Positions 9,679 through 18,848 of a DNA stretch of 61,881 nt are shown one piece after another. The notes beneath the pieces were generated by a model that saw nothing but the letters and a program-made list of their open reading frames with translations, was not told the DNA's origin and searched no databases. The position numbers and the translations under genes are program-made. Origin of the DNA: Alteromonadaceae bacterium (lineage in GTDB: Bacteria; Pseudomonadota; Gammaproteobacteria; Enterobacterales; Alteromonadaceae); assembly GCA_013216015.1 (NCBI GenBank), contig JABSOI010000038.1, positions 1 to 61,881 of the forward strand. The letters are read 5' to 3'. The first letter of the stretch is position 1. Each line of letters opens with the position of its first letter.

Positions 9679-9771
9679 CACTTTTTAGTCTGAAACATTT
9701 AAAACCTGCTATCCAAGTCTCTAATAGAACACAAAAAATATAATGGTTGTATACCACCCTGCTGCTCAATA

Positions 9772-10644
9772 TTATTGATCTAATTTGATAAACAGCACTT
9801 GATCAGTTCCATGTTGTGGAAACGCCAGCACATTTAATTCAGGCGCAAAGTTGGGATCGGTAGGATGACTAAGTCCGGTAATTAAATCGACGACACTTCC
9901 CTTTGTTGGGTCTACTTTTAGTAACTTTCCAGCTGCCCAATCGGTAATGTAATAATATTTTCCCGCCTTGGTAATGCCTTCTAAATTACCAACTTCTTTT
10001 ATTAAGGTAGTTATCTTCTTCGTATTCAAATCGATACTACTCAGGTTTCCTAATTTTGTGGTGTCAAATGATCCAGGCTTGGTCAAAACACCCCATGAAG
10101 CGACAATCAACTTATCATTATCCATATACAATCCGTCGGGAGCTTCCAGCTTTTCAGTCTCCAACCAAACTTCAGCTATTCGGGTCGTTGCGGGTAATTT
10201 GTAAATTTTATTGCCAAAAAAGTCTGAAATATATAAATCACCGTTTGATGCCATGGCTATATCATTGATAAATTCACCGCCAGGCAAGGGATAAAAGTTT
10301 GTTATTTTGCGTTTTGCGATATCTATTTCATGCACACCTTCGCGGTCACAGACATATAAATACTTATCGGTAATGGTCATGCCCGATGGTGCATGCATTC
10401 CTTCTTTTAGGCCAATCCAAAATGGATGGATAATATTTCCTTTTTCATCTGTTTGGGTGATCCATCCAAAACTATCCTTCGCTAAAGAAATACCACCGCC
10501 CAAATTTGAAATAAACCAAGTTTTAGAAGCAGCATGCCAAACCGCCTGATCCGGCGCATCATAAGCTTTTTCCGGCGTAGCAGCTTTAACTTCTGCCTGT
10601 GAATAAACAAATAGACAAATTAAAATAATAAATAAATGTTTCAT
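9772..10644 (-). CDS. Secreted SMP-30/gluconolactonase-like beta-propeller
   Basis: Start chosen at ATG 10644, not the longer frame to 10689. AAGG sits six bases before it and the protein then begins with a classic Sec signal, MKHLFIILICLFVYSQAEVKA. The mature ~270 residues form repeated propeller blades with NDIAMASNGDLYISDFFGNKIYKL and APDGLYMDNDKLIVASWG patterns of the SMP-30/gluconolactonase/NHL fold, with Asp/Asn metal-ligand-like positions. It could open an aldonolactone, the product expected of a sugar dehydrogenase such as the GMC enzyme at 24460. It could also be a non-catalytic propeller. The TIM-barrel lipoprotein follows in the same direction. Confidence 0.75.
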   Translation of the reverse strand: MKHLFIILICLFVYSQAEVKAATPEKAYDAPDQAVWHAASKTWFISNLGGGISLAKDSFGWITQTDEKGNIIHPFWIGLKEGMHAPSGMTITDKYLYVCDREGVHEIDIAKRKITNFYPLPGGEFINDIAMASNGDLYISDFFGNKIYKLPATTRIAEVWLETEKLEAPDGLYMDNDKLIVASWGVLTKPGSFDTTKLGNLSSIDLNTKKITTLIKEVGNLEGITKAGKYYYITDWAAGKLLKVDPTKGSVVDLITGLSHPTDPNFAPELNVLAFPQHGTDQVLFIKLDQ

Positions 10645-10801
10645 AATAACCTTTTGAATTAATGTTTTTTTATTTGCTCTAGCCACCACACCCTGATAAT
10701 GCTTAGACTTATTTTTTCAATCATTCCAATAAAGAACTACGCAATTGTCCCGCTTGCTGCTGATGGTTCTAATAATACCAATTGGATTAGCAATACTAGT
10801 G

Positions 10802-10843
10802 TTGACCGCAATAAACTTTCAACATAGAATGTTATCGATTACA
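10802..10843 (+). promoter_or_regulatory. Sigma-70 promoter with LacI-type operator, site C
   Basis: -35 TTGACC (10802-10807), 17-base spacer, -10 TAGAAT (10825-10830), and operator TGTTATCGATTACA (10830-10843) sharing the last -10 base. Bound repressor would block the start site. It drives the DJ-1-like gene at 10941. The same architecture occurs at 17833-17874, 22585-22626 and 35011-35052. A lone TACCAATTGGATTA element end lies just upstream, at about 10773. Confidence 0.85.
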
Positions 10844-10940
10844 TTTATACTTTACATGATTAGCACCTTATAATGCAATCACCTAACGTTATTATTACAA
10901 ACAATTTATTATTTATTGTGTCTGAATTATGGAGAAAAAA

Positions 10941-11687
10941 ATGAGAAGAATTATTCTATTTATATTACTGATAAATAGCTTTGGAGTGATGTCCGCCACT
11001 AACGACAAAGTACTTTTTGTTTTAACGAGTAATTCACAACTTGGCGATACCGGTAAAACAACTGGATTTTATCTCTCTGAGCTAACACATCCCTACTACA
11101 TCATTAAAGACGCGGGTTATGACATAGATGTAGTAAGTATAAAAGGAGGAATGGCCCCAATAGACCCTAACAGTATCGATGAAAATGATGAAGACAATCA
11201 GCGGTTTCTAAAAGATGCCGCGCTTATGAGAAAAGTCATTACCACAAAGAAAATTTCAGACGCTAATTACAAAGACTATCAGGCGATCGTTTTTGCAGGC
11301 GGTCATGGAACTATGTGGGATTTCCCAAACAATGAAGACGTCAAATCTTTGATAAAAAATATCTATGAAAACAATGGTGTTGTCGCATCTATCTGCCACG
11401 GTCCCTCAGCACTAGTCAATGTGAAACTTTCCAATGGTAAATACATTGTCGATGGAAAGAAAATTGCTGTTTTCACAAATATCGAAGAAAGAATCGCAGG
11501 ACTAACTAACGAAGTTCCTTTTCTACTCCAATCGACTCTCATTAAACAAGGTGGTATTGATGAAAGTGGTATGATCCCTTGGACTGAACATGCCGTTGCC
11601 GATCAAAGGCTAGTCACTGGACAAAATCCACGATCGGCCCACAAATTCGGAAAACTGATTGTAGAAGAATTAAAGAAGTTAAATTAA
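10941..11687 (+). CDS. Secreted DJ-1/PfpI (Hsp31-like) family protein
   Basis: Start is the second ATG: GGAG at 10931-10934 lies inside the apparent upstream start codon and is correctly spaced from ATG 10941. The 248-residue protein opens with a signal peptide (MRRIILFILLINSFGVMSA). It has the DJ-1/PfpI nucleophile elbow ASICHGPSA (C152, H153), the conserved E47 in FYLSELTHP, and GGHGTMWDF. Cytoplasmic relatives are glyoxalase III/deglycase chaperones; an exported form is unusual. In this locus it could deal with reactive alpha-oxo-aldehydes or keto-sugars arising from glycan oxidation (inference). Its promoter carries operator site C. Confidence 0.85.
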   Translation: MRRIILFILLINSFGVMSATNDKVLFVLTSNSQLGDTGKTTGFYLSELTHPYYIIKDAGYDIDVVSIKGGMAPIDPNSIDENDEDNQRFLKDAALMRKVITTKKISDANYKDYQAIVFAGGHGTMWDFPNNEDVKSLIKNIYENNGVVASICHGPSALVNVKLSNGKYIVDGKKIAVFTNIEERIAGLTNEVPFLLQSTLIKQGGIDESGMIPWTEHAVADQRLVTGQNPRSAHKFGKLIVEELKKLN

Positions 11688-11704
11688 GTTAAATTAAGTT
11701 AAAT
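11676..11704. repeat. 10-bp tandem repeat across the DJ-1 stop codon
   Basis: Almost three copies of AAGTTAAATT. The stop codon (11685-11687) lies in the first unit, so gain or loss of units would leave the protein end nearly unchanged. The gap to 11880 contains no other gene. Confidence 0.7.
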
Positions 11705-11880
11705 GAAATAGTTCAAACTGCTGCCATCACAATGATAATCACCAATTTTCAGGTAACACGGTCCACCTTTTAAAATAAATGTGTTTGATGTTGCTTAACC
11801 TGAACAGCTTGCATAATTAGCTAATCATTTTCAGATAGGCCGTGTGGTTAATTAATTTCTTTCAATTAAAGAAAAATTAT

Positions 11881-13257
11881 ATGAACAAAATATTTTTAAT
11901 AATGATTTTAAGCTTGATAGCTTTGCCTGGAGTAGCTGAGGAACAATCTGAGCGGCCTAATGTAATTTTCATCCTTGCTGATGATTTAGGATCCGGTGAT
12001 TTACACAGTACAGGACATCCCTATGCAAAAACACCAAACTTGGATAAATTAGCCGCTAGCGGCATTCGGTTTGAAAGGGCCTACATGCCCGCCGCCTGGT
12101 GTGCGCCTAGTCGTTACGGATTGATGAGCGGACAATATCCTGCCCGTGATTTTAATGCCTCGAAAGATTTAAAACCCAATGAGCCAAGCATAACCAAGAT
12201 TTTAAACGATGCCGGGTACGCCACAGCGCATTACGGCAAGTGGCATATGAATTACAGCATGGACTTTGCACAATCTCCTGGCGACTTTGGCATAGATGAG
12301 CATTTTACAACAAATCATAATGGCAACGGTAAAACCTGGACAAAGAAAGAAAAGAACGCTAAGCATTGGCGAGAAAGAACAACCGATGCTTATGTTGATA
12401 TGGCCATTAATTTTATCAACAAAACTGAATCAGAAAAAACGCCCAAACCATTTTATATAAACCTTTGGATCTACCCTACCCATTCCTATATCGATCCTAC
12501 GCCAGAGCAACTGGCATTATACAAAGATTTGAAAGTAGATTTGAACGACTTTAGTGTACAACAACAAGAATTTTTAAAATTTGTTTCAAAGCATGGTGAT
12601 ATCGACAAGGCAATGCAGGCCTATTGTGCCGATGTAACCGCCATGGACAACGCACTTGGTAGATTGCTTGATTATTTACAAGAGACTGGTTTAGATAAAG
12701 ACACCCTCATTGTATTCTCAAGCGATAACGGACCCGGGCCATTAACCAATCAGGTTAAGAGTAAAAGCATTGTTGAAAGATATAAGAAAAAACCTACTTT
12801 GTTGAATAGTGTTGGCTCTGCAAAAAATTACCGAGATCGAAAATCAAGTTTCCATGAAGGGGGCATCCGTGTGCCTTTTATTGCTTCCTGGCCAGGACAT
12901 ATTCCTGAGGGGAAAGTCGATGAAACTACCATTATACAAGGGGTAGATTGGTTGCCAACCATTGCCGCCATTAGCAATGTTGAATTGCCTAAAGGCACCT
13001 TTGATGGCATCGATGTAAAATCGGCCTTTTATGGTAAAGATATTACTCGTAAAGAGCCGGTTTTTTGGTCTGAGAAGAGCTCATCAGCTATTTTGAAGGA
13101 TAACTTCAAAGGTATAATGATTAAAAAGCAATTTGCCTTATACGATATTATTAAAGACCCTTCGGAACAAGCTAATCTAGACGATTCACATAGTGAAATA
13201 GCAAAGAGTATGCAAGATGATTTGCGGCAATGGCATCAAAGTTTACGTCGAAACTAA
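11881..13257 (+). CDS. Periplasmic sulfatase (CAPSR type)
   Basis: Translation is placed at ATG 11881 because the signal peptide MNKIFLIMILSLIALPGVA begins there; the frame opens earlier at a GTG (11842) without support. It is 458 residues. The alkaline-phosphatase-fold sulfatase features are NVIFILADDLG (metal-binding Asp34/Asp35), the formylglycine motif C74-A-P-S-R, HYGKWH, and VFSSDNGPGP for the second metal site. C74 must be oxidised by a sulfatase-activating enzyme, which is not in the window. It presumably removes O-sulfate from a marine polysaccharide fragment; the linkage cannot be read from sequence. The phosphoesterase gene follows 50 bases downstream and is probably co-transcribed. 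Confidence 0.9.
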   Translation: MNKIFLIMILSLIALPGVAEEQSERPNVIFILADDLGSGDLHSTGHPYAKTPNLDKLAASGIRFERAYMPAAWCAPSRYGLMSGQYPARDFNASKDLKPNEPSITKILNDAGYATAHYGKWHMNYSMDFAQSPGDFGIDEHFTTNHNGNGKTWTKKEKNAKHWRERTTDAYVDMAINFINKTESEKTPKPFYINLWIYPTHSYIDPTPEQLALYKDLKVDLNDFSVQQQEFLKFVSKHGDIDKAMQAYCADVTAMDNALGRLLDYLQETGLDKDTLIVFSSDNGPGPLTNQVKSKSIVERYKKKPTLLNSVGSAKNYRDRKSSFHEGGIRVPFIASWPGHIPEGKVDETTIIQGVDWLPTIAAISNVELPKGTFDGIDVKSAFYGKDITRKEPVFWSEKSSSAILKDNFKGIMIKKQFALYDIIKDPSEQANLDDSHSEIAKSMQDDLRQWHQSLRRN

Positions 13258-13307
13258 TACAACTAATACAAGTTAACAGCATGATTTCTAACCATCTAGG
13301 GTCACGA

Positions 13308-14174
13308 ATGTCAGCCTCGGCAATGATAATTTTAATACTGCTGTCAATCACCAGTTGCGCCACCCTTAAAAAGCAAGATGTGGTGCGCTTTGTGTTGATT
13401 GCAGACCCACAGATGGGTTTTTCAGACGCTAGAGCTTACAGCGATACCTATAGTAACAAGGATTTAGATTATTTCAGACTGACCATAGACAAGATAAATA
13501 AGCTCAGCACGCCTGGAGAATTTGTACTTCTACTAGGTGATATGGTACACAAACAGTCAGATGAGGTTTACCAGTGGCCTGATTATCATGGTGCGCTTAA
13601 CGCACTCAATATACCTTATCATGAAGTTATGGGGAATCATGACGGCTGGAATGCCGATGGATTGCGCAGGTGGAGGGATACTTGGGGTAAGCGGGATGTT
13701 TATTCCTTCACTCATCGAGGCCTGTTTTTTATGGGGCTTAACTCCTATTTTTTGAAAAATCCTAATGATGTTCCTGCAGAAACTGCAGCTCAAAAGAATT
13801 TTATCACTACCGAATTGCGTAATAACACTACTAATCCTCATAAATTTATCTTTCAACATTTCCCTCTTTATCTTGATACTCCCGAAGAAGCCGAAGACGG
13901 AAATAGAAACCTGCCGATAGCCGAAAGAAATTTCATGCTCAGTCAGATAGATACTCACCATGTTAAAGCTTTGTTTAATGGCCATACACATTATGAAATC
14001 ATACGTGATTATAATGGAACGCTATTGCTGTCAGCCAATCCATCCTCAAAAACTTTAGGTCGCGGAAGGAGGGGTTTTTATACGGTAGATTACAATAAGA
14101 CTACGCAAGCTCTGTCTTATCTATTCATAGAAAATACTCAGGCTGACCTTAATGCCTTCCTCTTCGAACAATAG
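13308..14174 (+). CDS. Lipoprotein metallophosphoesterase (calcineurin-like)
   Basis: Of three in-frame ATGs, 13308 is preferred. AGGG at 13298-13301 is well placed, and the product then starts with a lipoprotein signal (MSASAMIILILLSITSC, lipidated C17), giving 288 residues. All calcineurin-like metal motifs are visible: IADPQMG (the usual D-x-H is D-x-Q), LGDMVH, MGNHDG, FQHFP and FNGHTHYE. It is periplasmic. The substrate is unknown; dephosphorylation of a sugar or nucleotide is possible. It lies directly downstream of the CAPSR sulfatase. Confidence 0.85.
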   Translation: MSASAMIILILLSITSCATLKKQDVVRFVLIADPQMGFSDARAYSDTYSNKDLDYFRLTIDKINKLSTPGEFVLLLGDMVHKQSDEVYQWPDYHGALNALNIPYHEVMGNHDGWNADGLRRWRDTWGKRDVYSFTHRGLFFMGLNSYFLKNPNDVPAETAAQKNFITTELRNNTTNPHKFIFQHFPLYLDTPEEAEDGNRNLPIAERNFMLSQIDTHHVKALFNGHTHYEIIRDYNGTLLLSANPSSKTLGRGRRGFYTVDYNKTTQALSYLFIENTQADLNAFLFEQ

Positions 14175-14247
14175 GCAGCAAAGGTTCACCGGGCAAATAA
14201 GGGTCTCAAGGCGAATTAGTAATATTCGGAGCATCGCTATAGACTAG

Positions 14248-14516
14248 CTAATCGGTATAATTCCACCTGGCATCTGCCCAACTTCTTAATTTATTGAATA
14301 CCGACAGAGAGATTTTCTTATCCTGCTGAAGTAGGTCCAAAAGTGTATAAATCGCATCTATCTCTACTGCATCATTAGCATCCTAGCAGCCACCCCGCCG
14401 GTTCATATAGTCAAACACGAAGACCTTATCTATGAACTTGCAGGAAATTATAACCAAAGTCATTGGCATAACGTTTTATTGGTTAAAGCGCACATTACTG
14501 CTAAAATTTTCTTCAT
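14248..14516 (-). pseudogene. Decayed leftward gene fragment, family unknown
   Basis: GGAGAA followed by ATG 14516 opens a signal-like MKKILAVMCALTNK frame that stops after 18 codons. A shifted frame then reads FIDKVFVFDYMNRRGGC, a stop near 14385, and about 45 further open codons ending at 14248. A good ribosome site with two disruptions indicates a recently lost gene. I do not recognise the family. The remainder of the 14175-14706 gap holds nothing else visible. Confidence 0.45.
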
Positions 14517-14706
14517 AAACTTCTCCAATATTAATTAATATAGATACATTCATTTAGATTCATCCGTCAGGATTGGCTGTAAACCACAATCCTTTAAGCA
14601 GCCAGTGGCAACAAGCATCAGGCCGAAAAATAAAATATCTTCACGAACCAGCACCAAGCTTACTACCCCTTATCTCTGACATGCCCCTATGATTTCCTCG
14701 TTATCA

Positions 14707-16269
14707 CTAATGCTTTGCTGGCTGGTCTGATATTTTCTTTAAATGAGCCGGAATATTTAGCCAGTGCTCAGGGAAATCAGCAGCTTTACGATCATTAGGC
14801 GCACGGTAAATGGCCCCGTCCTGTGTACGTTCTGTATAGGGTACGACATGCTCACCACGCTGATTACCCATCAAAGCAAAAATACGCTTGCGAAGACGTT
14901 TTTTCGTTGCAAGATAATTAGGATCATTAGCAAGATTATTCATCTCTTTCGGATCGTTAACCATGTCATATAACTCTTCCTGATCCCAAATACCATGATA
15001 TTGGATCAGCTTGTATTTGTCGGTGCGCACTGCAAACGTAGTTGGCGTGTGCGGGAAGTTAAATTCCCAAAAATATTCGTAGGCAAACTCATTATTCCAA
15101 GGTTTGTCGAGTTTTTCACCATTGGCTAGTTTGGTAAAGCTGCGCCCCTGAAAATGCGCTGGGCTTTCTACACCCGCCAGCGACAACATGGTTGGCGCAA
15201 TATCAAGATTAGCGACAACTTCTTTGACAACTTTACCTTTTTCAAAACCGGGGCCAGTTGCTAGCAATGGTACACGCATGCTTTCTTCGTAAGCGTTACG
15301 TTTGTCTATTAAGCCGTGTTCACCAAAGAGAAAACCATTGTCGCCCATCAGCATGACGACGGTATTCTCATCTAGATTGTTGTCTTTTAACCAGGCGCGT
15401 ACACGGCCAACGCTGTCATCAACCGCTGTGATGGTGCGGTGATATTCCATTTTATATTTCGCCACATCCAGTTGACCATGATAGGGATAATCAACTCCGT
15501 GCCAGCTTGAGCGCTGATCTTGGACCCAGCGAGGCTTGCCTTTATAATTTTCGGCTGTGTTGGCCATGTTAGCGGGCATTTTCACCTTTTTGTCTGCATA
15601 GATGTTTTTATGGCGCTCGGCGGGCAAGAAGCGAGCGTGCACGGCTTTATGGCTGAGATAGAGGAAAAAAGGCTTTTCATTATCAAGTGTATCGAGCCAG
15701 TCAATAGCATAATCAGTGAGCTCATCGGTAATATAGCCTTTTTGCGGCACACGTTTACCATCAACATTCAGCTTATTGGGTTCGCCATTTACTAACCCCG
15801 GATAATAATGCCCTTGCCCGCGGAAACTAACCCACTTGTCAAAACCTGGCTGTGGCTTGTCACCACTGTTGCCCATGTGCCATTTACCGATAAAGCCGGT
15901 GGTATAACCCGCCTCCTGCAAATAGCTGGGGAAAAATATGGTACCCTTGCGCAGCGCTGCATTATTATCAACTACGCCATGGGTGTTGGCATATTGCCCA
16001 GTCAAAATCGTTGCCCTTGAGGGTGAACAAAGTGCCGTGGTGACAAAGGCATTCTTAAAATGCACCCCGTCAGCGGCAATACTATCCATATGCGGCGTAT
16101 TGAGCAGCGGGTTCATTATGCCTAGTTCGTCATAGCGCTGATCATCGGTAAGGATGTAGATAATATTGGGCGGTTTTTTTTCTGCTTGAGCCGTAAACCC
16201 AGACAGCGGCAAAAGCGTAATGAGTATACCAATAGTTATCCCAATAGTTATTCCAATGATTTTTTTCAT
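14707..16269 (-). CDS. Periplasmic sulfatase (CSPSR type)
   Basis: A 520-residue exported sulfatase. The signal peptide contains a duplicated GITIGITIGI segment, matching a short DNA repeat at about 16220-16260. The core shows NIIYILTDDQRYDELG (metal-binding Asp pair), formylglycine motif C81-S-P-S-R followed by ATILTGQYANTHGV, KWHMGN, and MLMGDNGFLFGEHG for the second metal site. The C-terminal YDMVNDPKEMNNLAND is typical. Its ATG overlaps the TGA of the upstream CSPTR sulfatase (ATGA), so the two are translationally coupled. Both are served by the promoter/operator at 17833-17874. Substrate linkage is not assignable by eye. Confidence 0.92.
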   Translation of the reverse strand: MKKIIGITIGITIGILITLLPLSGFTAQAEKKPPNIIYILTDDQRYDELGIMNPLLNTPHMDSIAADGVHFKNAFVTTALCSPSRATILTGQYANTHGVVDNNAALRKGTIFFPSYLQEAGYTTGFIGKWHMGNSGDKPQPGFDKWVSFRGQGHYYPGLVNGEPNKLNVDGKRVPQKGYITDELTDYAIDWLDTLDNEKPFFLYLSHKAVHARFLPAERHKNIYADKKVKMPANMANTAENYKGKPRWVQDQRSSWHGVDYPYHGQLDVAKYKMEYHRTITAVDDSVGRVRAWLKDNNLDENTVVMLMGDNGFLFGEHGLIDKRNAYEESMRVPLLATGPGFEKGKVVKEVVANLDIAPTMLSLAGVESPAHFQGRSFTKLANGEKLDKPWNNEFAYEYFWEFNFPHTPTTFAVRTDKYKLIQYHGIWDQEELYDMVNDPKEMNNLANDPNYLATKKRLRKRIFALMGNQRGEHVVPYTERTQDGAIYRAPNDRKAADFPEHWLNIPAHLKKISDQPAKH

Positions 16270-17717
16270 AATTTTTTTCCTTTTATTTCCTTAGAACGTT
16301 CTCTTTTTTTTAGATTGTTTTTGTTATCTTTCTTTTTGTTATCTTTCTTTATTGTTTTTCCAACCCACTGCTTGGAATTACTGGTAATCGGCTCTGCCAT
16401 CTGAGCGATCCAGGCACCATAAGTCTCATCCAGCTGCTTGGCGATAAGTGGATTCTGGCGGGAAACGTCAGTGCTTTCAGCCGGGTCGTTGCCCAGATGG
16501 AATAGCTGCTTTTTACCAAGTTTGAAATATCGTTTCCAATCACCACGGCGTACAGCCCATTCACCCTGACTGCCTTTGCTCCAAAAAAGCGTCTCGTGAT
16601 GCGGTTCGGTTGTGCCCTCAATCAGGGGCAGTATGCTCTTGCCATCGAAGGCGGCCTCTTCGGGTTCATTGATATCGAGCGCATCGAGCACTGTTGGTAT
16701 AATATCGAAAGAGATGATCGGCGTATCGATAGTTTGGCCGCCTTTATACTTGTTTGGCCAACTAACGATGAAGGGTGTACGAATGCCGCCTTCAAGCAGG
16801 CTGCCTTTGAAACCATTTAAGGGAGCGTTGTCAGCCTCCATGTTTTTGGCACCACCGTTATCGGTAAGGAATATCAGCAGGGTATTGTTAAACAATCCCT
16901 CTTTTTTCAGCTTGCCAATCACATCGCCAATGCCATCGTCGAGATGCTTGAGCATAGCCATCAAAATCGCCCGTCTTTGGGATAGGCCGGGGAATTTTTG
17001 TTGATAAAAGTCTATATCTGCTTGCGGAGCCTCGGCGGGCGAATGCACGGCGTTATAAGCAAGATAAAGAAAGAAGGGCTGCTTTTTATTACGGTCAATG
17101 AAGGCAACCGCCTCCTCACTCAGGCGCGTGGTCAGATAGCCTTCATCATTGATGCGTTTCTTGTTGCGGTAGAGAGGGTGGGAAAATTTACCCTTGGTAT
17201 CACTGCGCAGATCAAAATAACTGTGACCGCCTCGGCCCATAAACTTATAGGCTTCATCAAAGCCGCGCGACATGGCATGCCATTTAAGCTGGGGATAATC
17301 ATCATCTAACCCCAGATGCCATTTTCCAATGGCTGTAGAATGATACTTCTCGGGCAGAAAGGCAGGAAAGATCCGCTTTTTGGGATCGAATCCTTTACCC
17401 CCATCACCAGCTGTATAAATCCCGACTCTTTGCGAGTAGCCCCCTATCATCAGGCCAGCCCGAGTTGGGGAACAGACATGCCCCGATGTATAAGCTTGTG
17501 TAAAGGAAATTCCCTCCTTGGCGAGAGCGTCCATATTGGGTGTCGAAACTTCATTGCTGTGGTGGGGGTTCAAGCTGATATCTGCGTAGCCCTGATCGTC
17601 GGTGAGAATGACTACAACATTAGGCTGAGAGGCACTGAGTGCGACACCTGTGACCATAAACATACTAAAGGCCAACACCAGCCGAAAAAGAATAATTCTT
17701 GTCATTTTTTTTTCCAT
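16266..17717 (-). CDS. Periplasmic sulfatase (CSPTR type) with Lys-rich tail
   Basis: A 483-residue exported sulfatase; ATG 17717 and the in-frame ATG four codons later are both possible starts. Key features are NVVVILTDDQGYADIS (metal Asp pair), C82-S-P-T-R formylglycine motif, AIGKWHLG, and FLTDNGGAK. The last ~35 residues are almost all Lys/Asn/Glu with no hydrophobic core, an unusual basic extension that might bind anionic sulfated glycan; it could also be recent low-complexity growth. It is first in a two-gene operon with the CSPSR sulfatase (4-base overlap). Operator site D lies 116 bases upstream. Confidence 0.9.
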   Translation of the reverse strand: MEKKMTRIILFRLVLAFSMFMVTGVALSASQPNVVVILTDDQGYADISLNPHHSNEVSTPNMDALAKEGISFTQAYTSGHVCSPTRAGLMIGGYSQRVGIYTAGDGGKGFDPKKRIFPAFLPEKYHSTAIGKWHLGLDDDYPQLKWHAMSRGFDEAYKFMGRGGHSYFDLRSDTKGKFSHPLYRNKKRINDEGYLTTRLSEEAVAFIDRNKKQPFFLYLAYNAVHSPAEAPQADIDFYQQKFPGLSQRRAILMAMLKHLDDGIGDVIGKLKKEGLFNNTLLIFLTDNGGAKNMEADNAPLNGFKGSLLEGGIRTPFIVSWPNKYKGGQTIDTPIISFDIIPTVLDALDINEPEEAAFDGKSILPLIEGTTEPHHETLFWSKGSQGEWAVRRGDWKRYFKLGKKQLFHLGNDPAESTDVSRQNPLIAKQLDETYGAWIAQMAEPITSNSKQWVGKTIKKDNKKKDNKNNLKKRERSKEIKGKKL

Positions 17718-17832
17718 AATCCACTAACAATAAATATTATATTATTTATAATAATAACGTTTGGGCGTTTACATTAATTTGTAGTGCCCATCCAGAAACG
17801 GACACTAACTATCTAATCATTCGAAGTAGAAA

Positions 17833-17874
17833 TGTAATCGATAACATAGTATATTGGATATTTATTGCCGTCAA
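17833..17874 (-). promoter_or_regulatory. Sigma-70 promoter with LacI-type operator, site D
   Basis: Read on the minus strand: -35 TTGACG (17874-17869), 17-base spacer, -10 TACTAT (17851-17846), operator TGTTATCGATTACA (17846-17833) starting on the last -10 base. It points at the two-sulfatase operon. The sequence around it is clearly similar to the promoter at 10802, including an ACTAG just upstream of the -35 box. It could also affect the divergent DUF1080 gene. Confidence 0.85.
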
Positions 17875-18036
17875 CGCTAGTGTTGATAATTTAAGCAATT
17901 AAAATGTATGAATATAAGTAACCTGAACTGGACTACATAATTCAGTCGTTAGGGTGAAACGCATGAAGCGATTGACCCAGATGACAAAAGAAATAATTTT
18001 ATAAACTGTGATTGGATTATCAAGAGGAAATTAACC

Positions 18037-18750
18037 ATGAAAAAAAGTTGTATCTATTTATTGGCGATGATTATCGGCCTTGTCGGCTGTTCGGAAAAGC
18101 CCAACAGGCTTGGCGATACGGAAATCGAGGCGGGCTGGGAGCTTCTATTTGATGGCAAGTCCTTATCTGGGTGGCGCGGATACATGGACAGCAAGATAGC
18201 AACGGCCTGGAGTGTTCAGGATGGCGTCTTGGCGCTGAAAAGTGGTAATGCAAAAGATGATTATGTGAACATCATTTCTGATAAGGAATTCGACGACTTC
18301 GAACTGATCTGGGAATGGAAAATTGAAGCAGGATCGAACACGGGCCTGATGTTTCATGTCAAGGAAGGACCGAAGATGCCTTATCTGACGGGACCTGAAT
18401 ATCAACTATTGGATAACAAAGGATTTCGAAATGGTAAAGGTGAAGCTGAGCAGTCAAAGGGATACACGGCCTCTCACTATGCCATCGAGGAAGCTTATGA
18501 AGATGCCTCGAATCCGATTGGCGAATGGAATAGTAGCCGTATCAAAGTTAAAGGAGATTCCGTTGAGTATTGGTTAAATGGTGTCAATACGGCCAAATAC
18601 ATTATGCATAGCGACCAGTGGAATAGGCAGGTTGCTGCAGCGAAGTTCGGTAATTGGCCGCTTTTCGGCACCACAGGCGCGGGTCACATCGCTCTGCAAG
18701 ATCACGGCCATGGGGCTTGGTTTCGCAGCATAAAGATACGTAATCTTTAA
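18037..18750 (+). CDS. Lipoprotein DUF1080 protein (3-keto-disaccharide hydrolase-like)
   Basis: A 237-residue protein with a lipoprotein signal (lipobox GLVGC, C18) and AGAGGAA ribosome site before ATG 18037. The body is one complete DUF1080 concanavalin-like fold: GWELLFDGKSLSGWRG, WEWKIEAGSNTGLMFHV, GPEYQLLDN, YEDASNPIGEWNSSRI, and the closing IALQDHGHGAWFRSIKIRNL. The family includes enzymes that hydrate or hydrolyse 3-keto-glycosides, and other members are lectin-like. Position between sulfatases and a TBDR, with a GMC dehydrogenase nearby, favours action on oxidised glycan in the periplasm. It diverges from the sulfatase operon across operator site D. Confidence 0.88.
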   Translation: MKKSCIYLLAMIIGLVGCSEKPNRLGDTEIEAGWELLFDGKSLSGWRGYMDSKIATAWSVQDGVLALKSGNAKDDYVNIISDKEFDDFELIWEWKIEAGSNTGLMFHVKEGPKMPYLTGPEYQLLDNKGFRNGKGEAEQSKGYTASHYAIEEAYEDASNPIGEWNSSRIKVKGDSVEYWLNGVNTAKYIMHSDQWNRQVAAAKFGNWPLFGTTGAGHIALQDHGHGAWFRSIKIRNL

Positions 18751-18848
18751 GGTCTGTTTTCTAGAGATTTCTTTTCGGTGCTGCCCCAATTTAAAGGCAG
18801 CCTCTAAAACGGCTTTCGGTTTGAACGTTCTTCCCTGTATATAAATAA

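Noticed and set aside
16596-17777. Several open frames of 70-150 codons on the plus strand opposite the CSPTR sulfatase
   Set aside because: They are antisense to a gene with unmistakable motifs, have no domain-like sequence and no ribosome sites.
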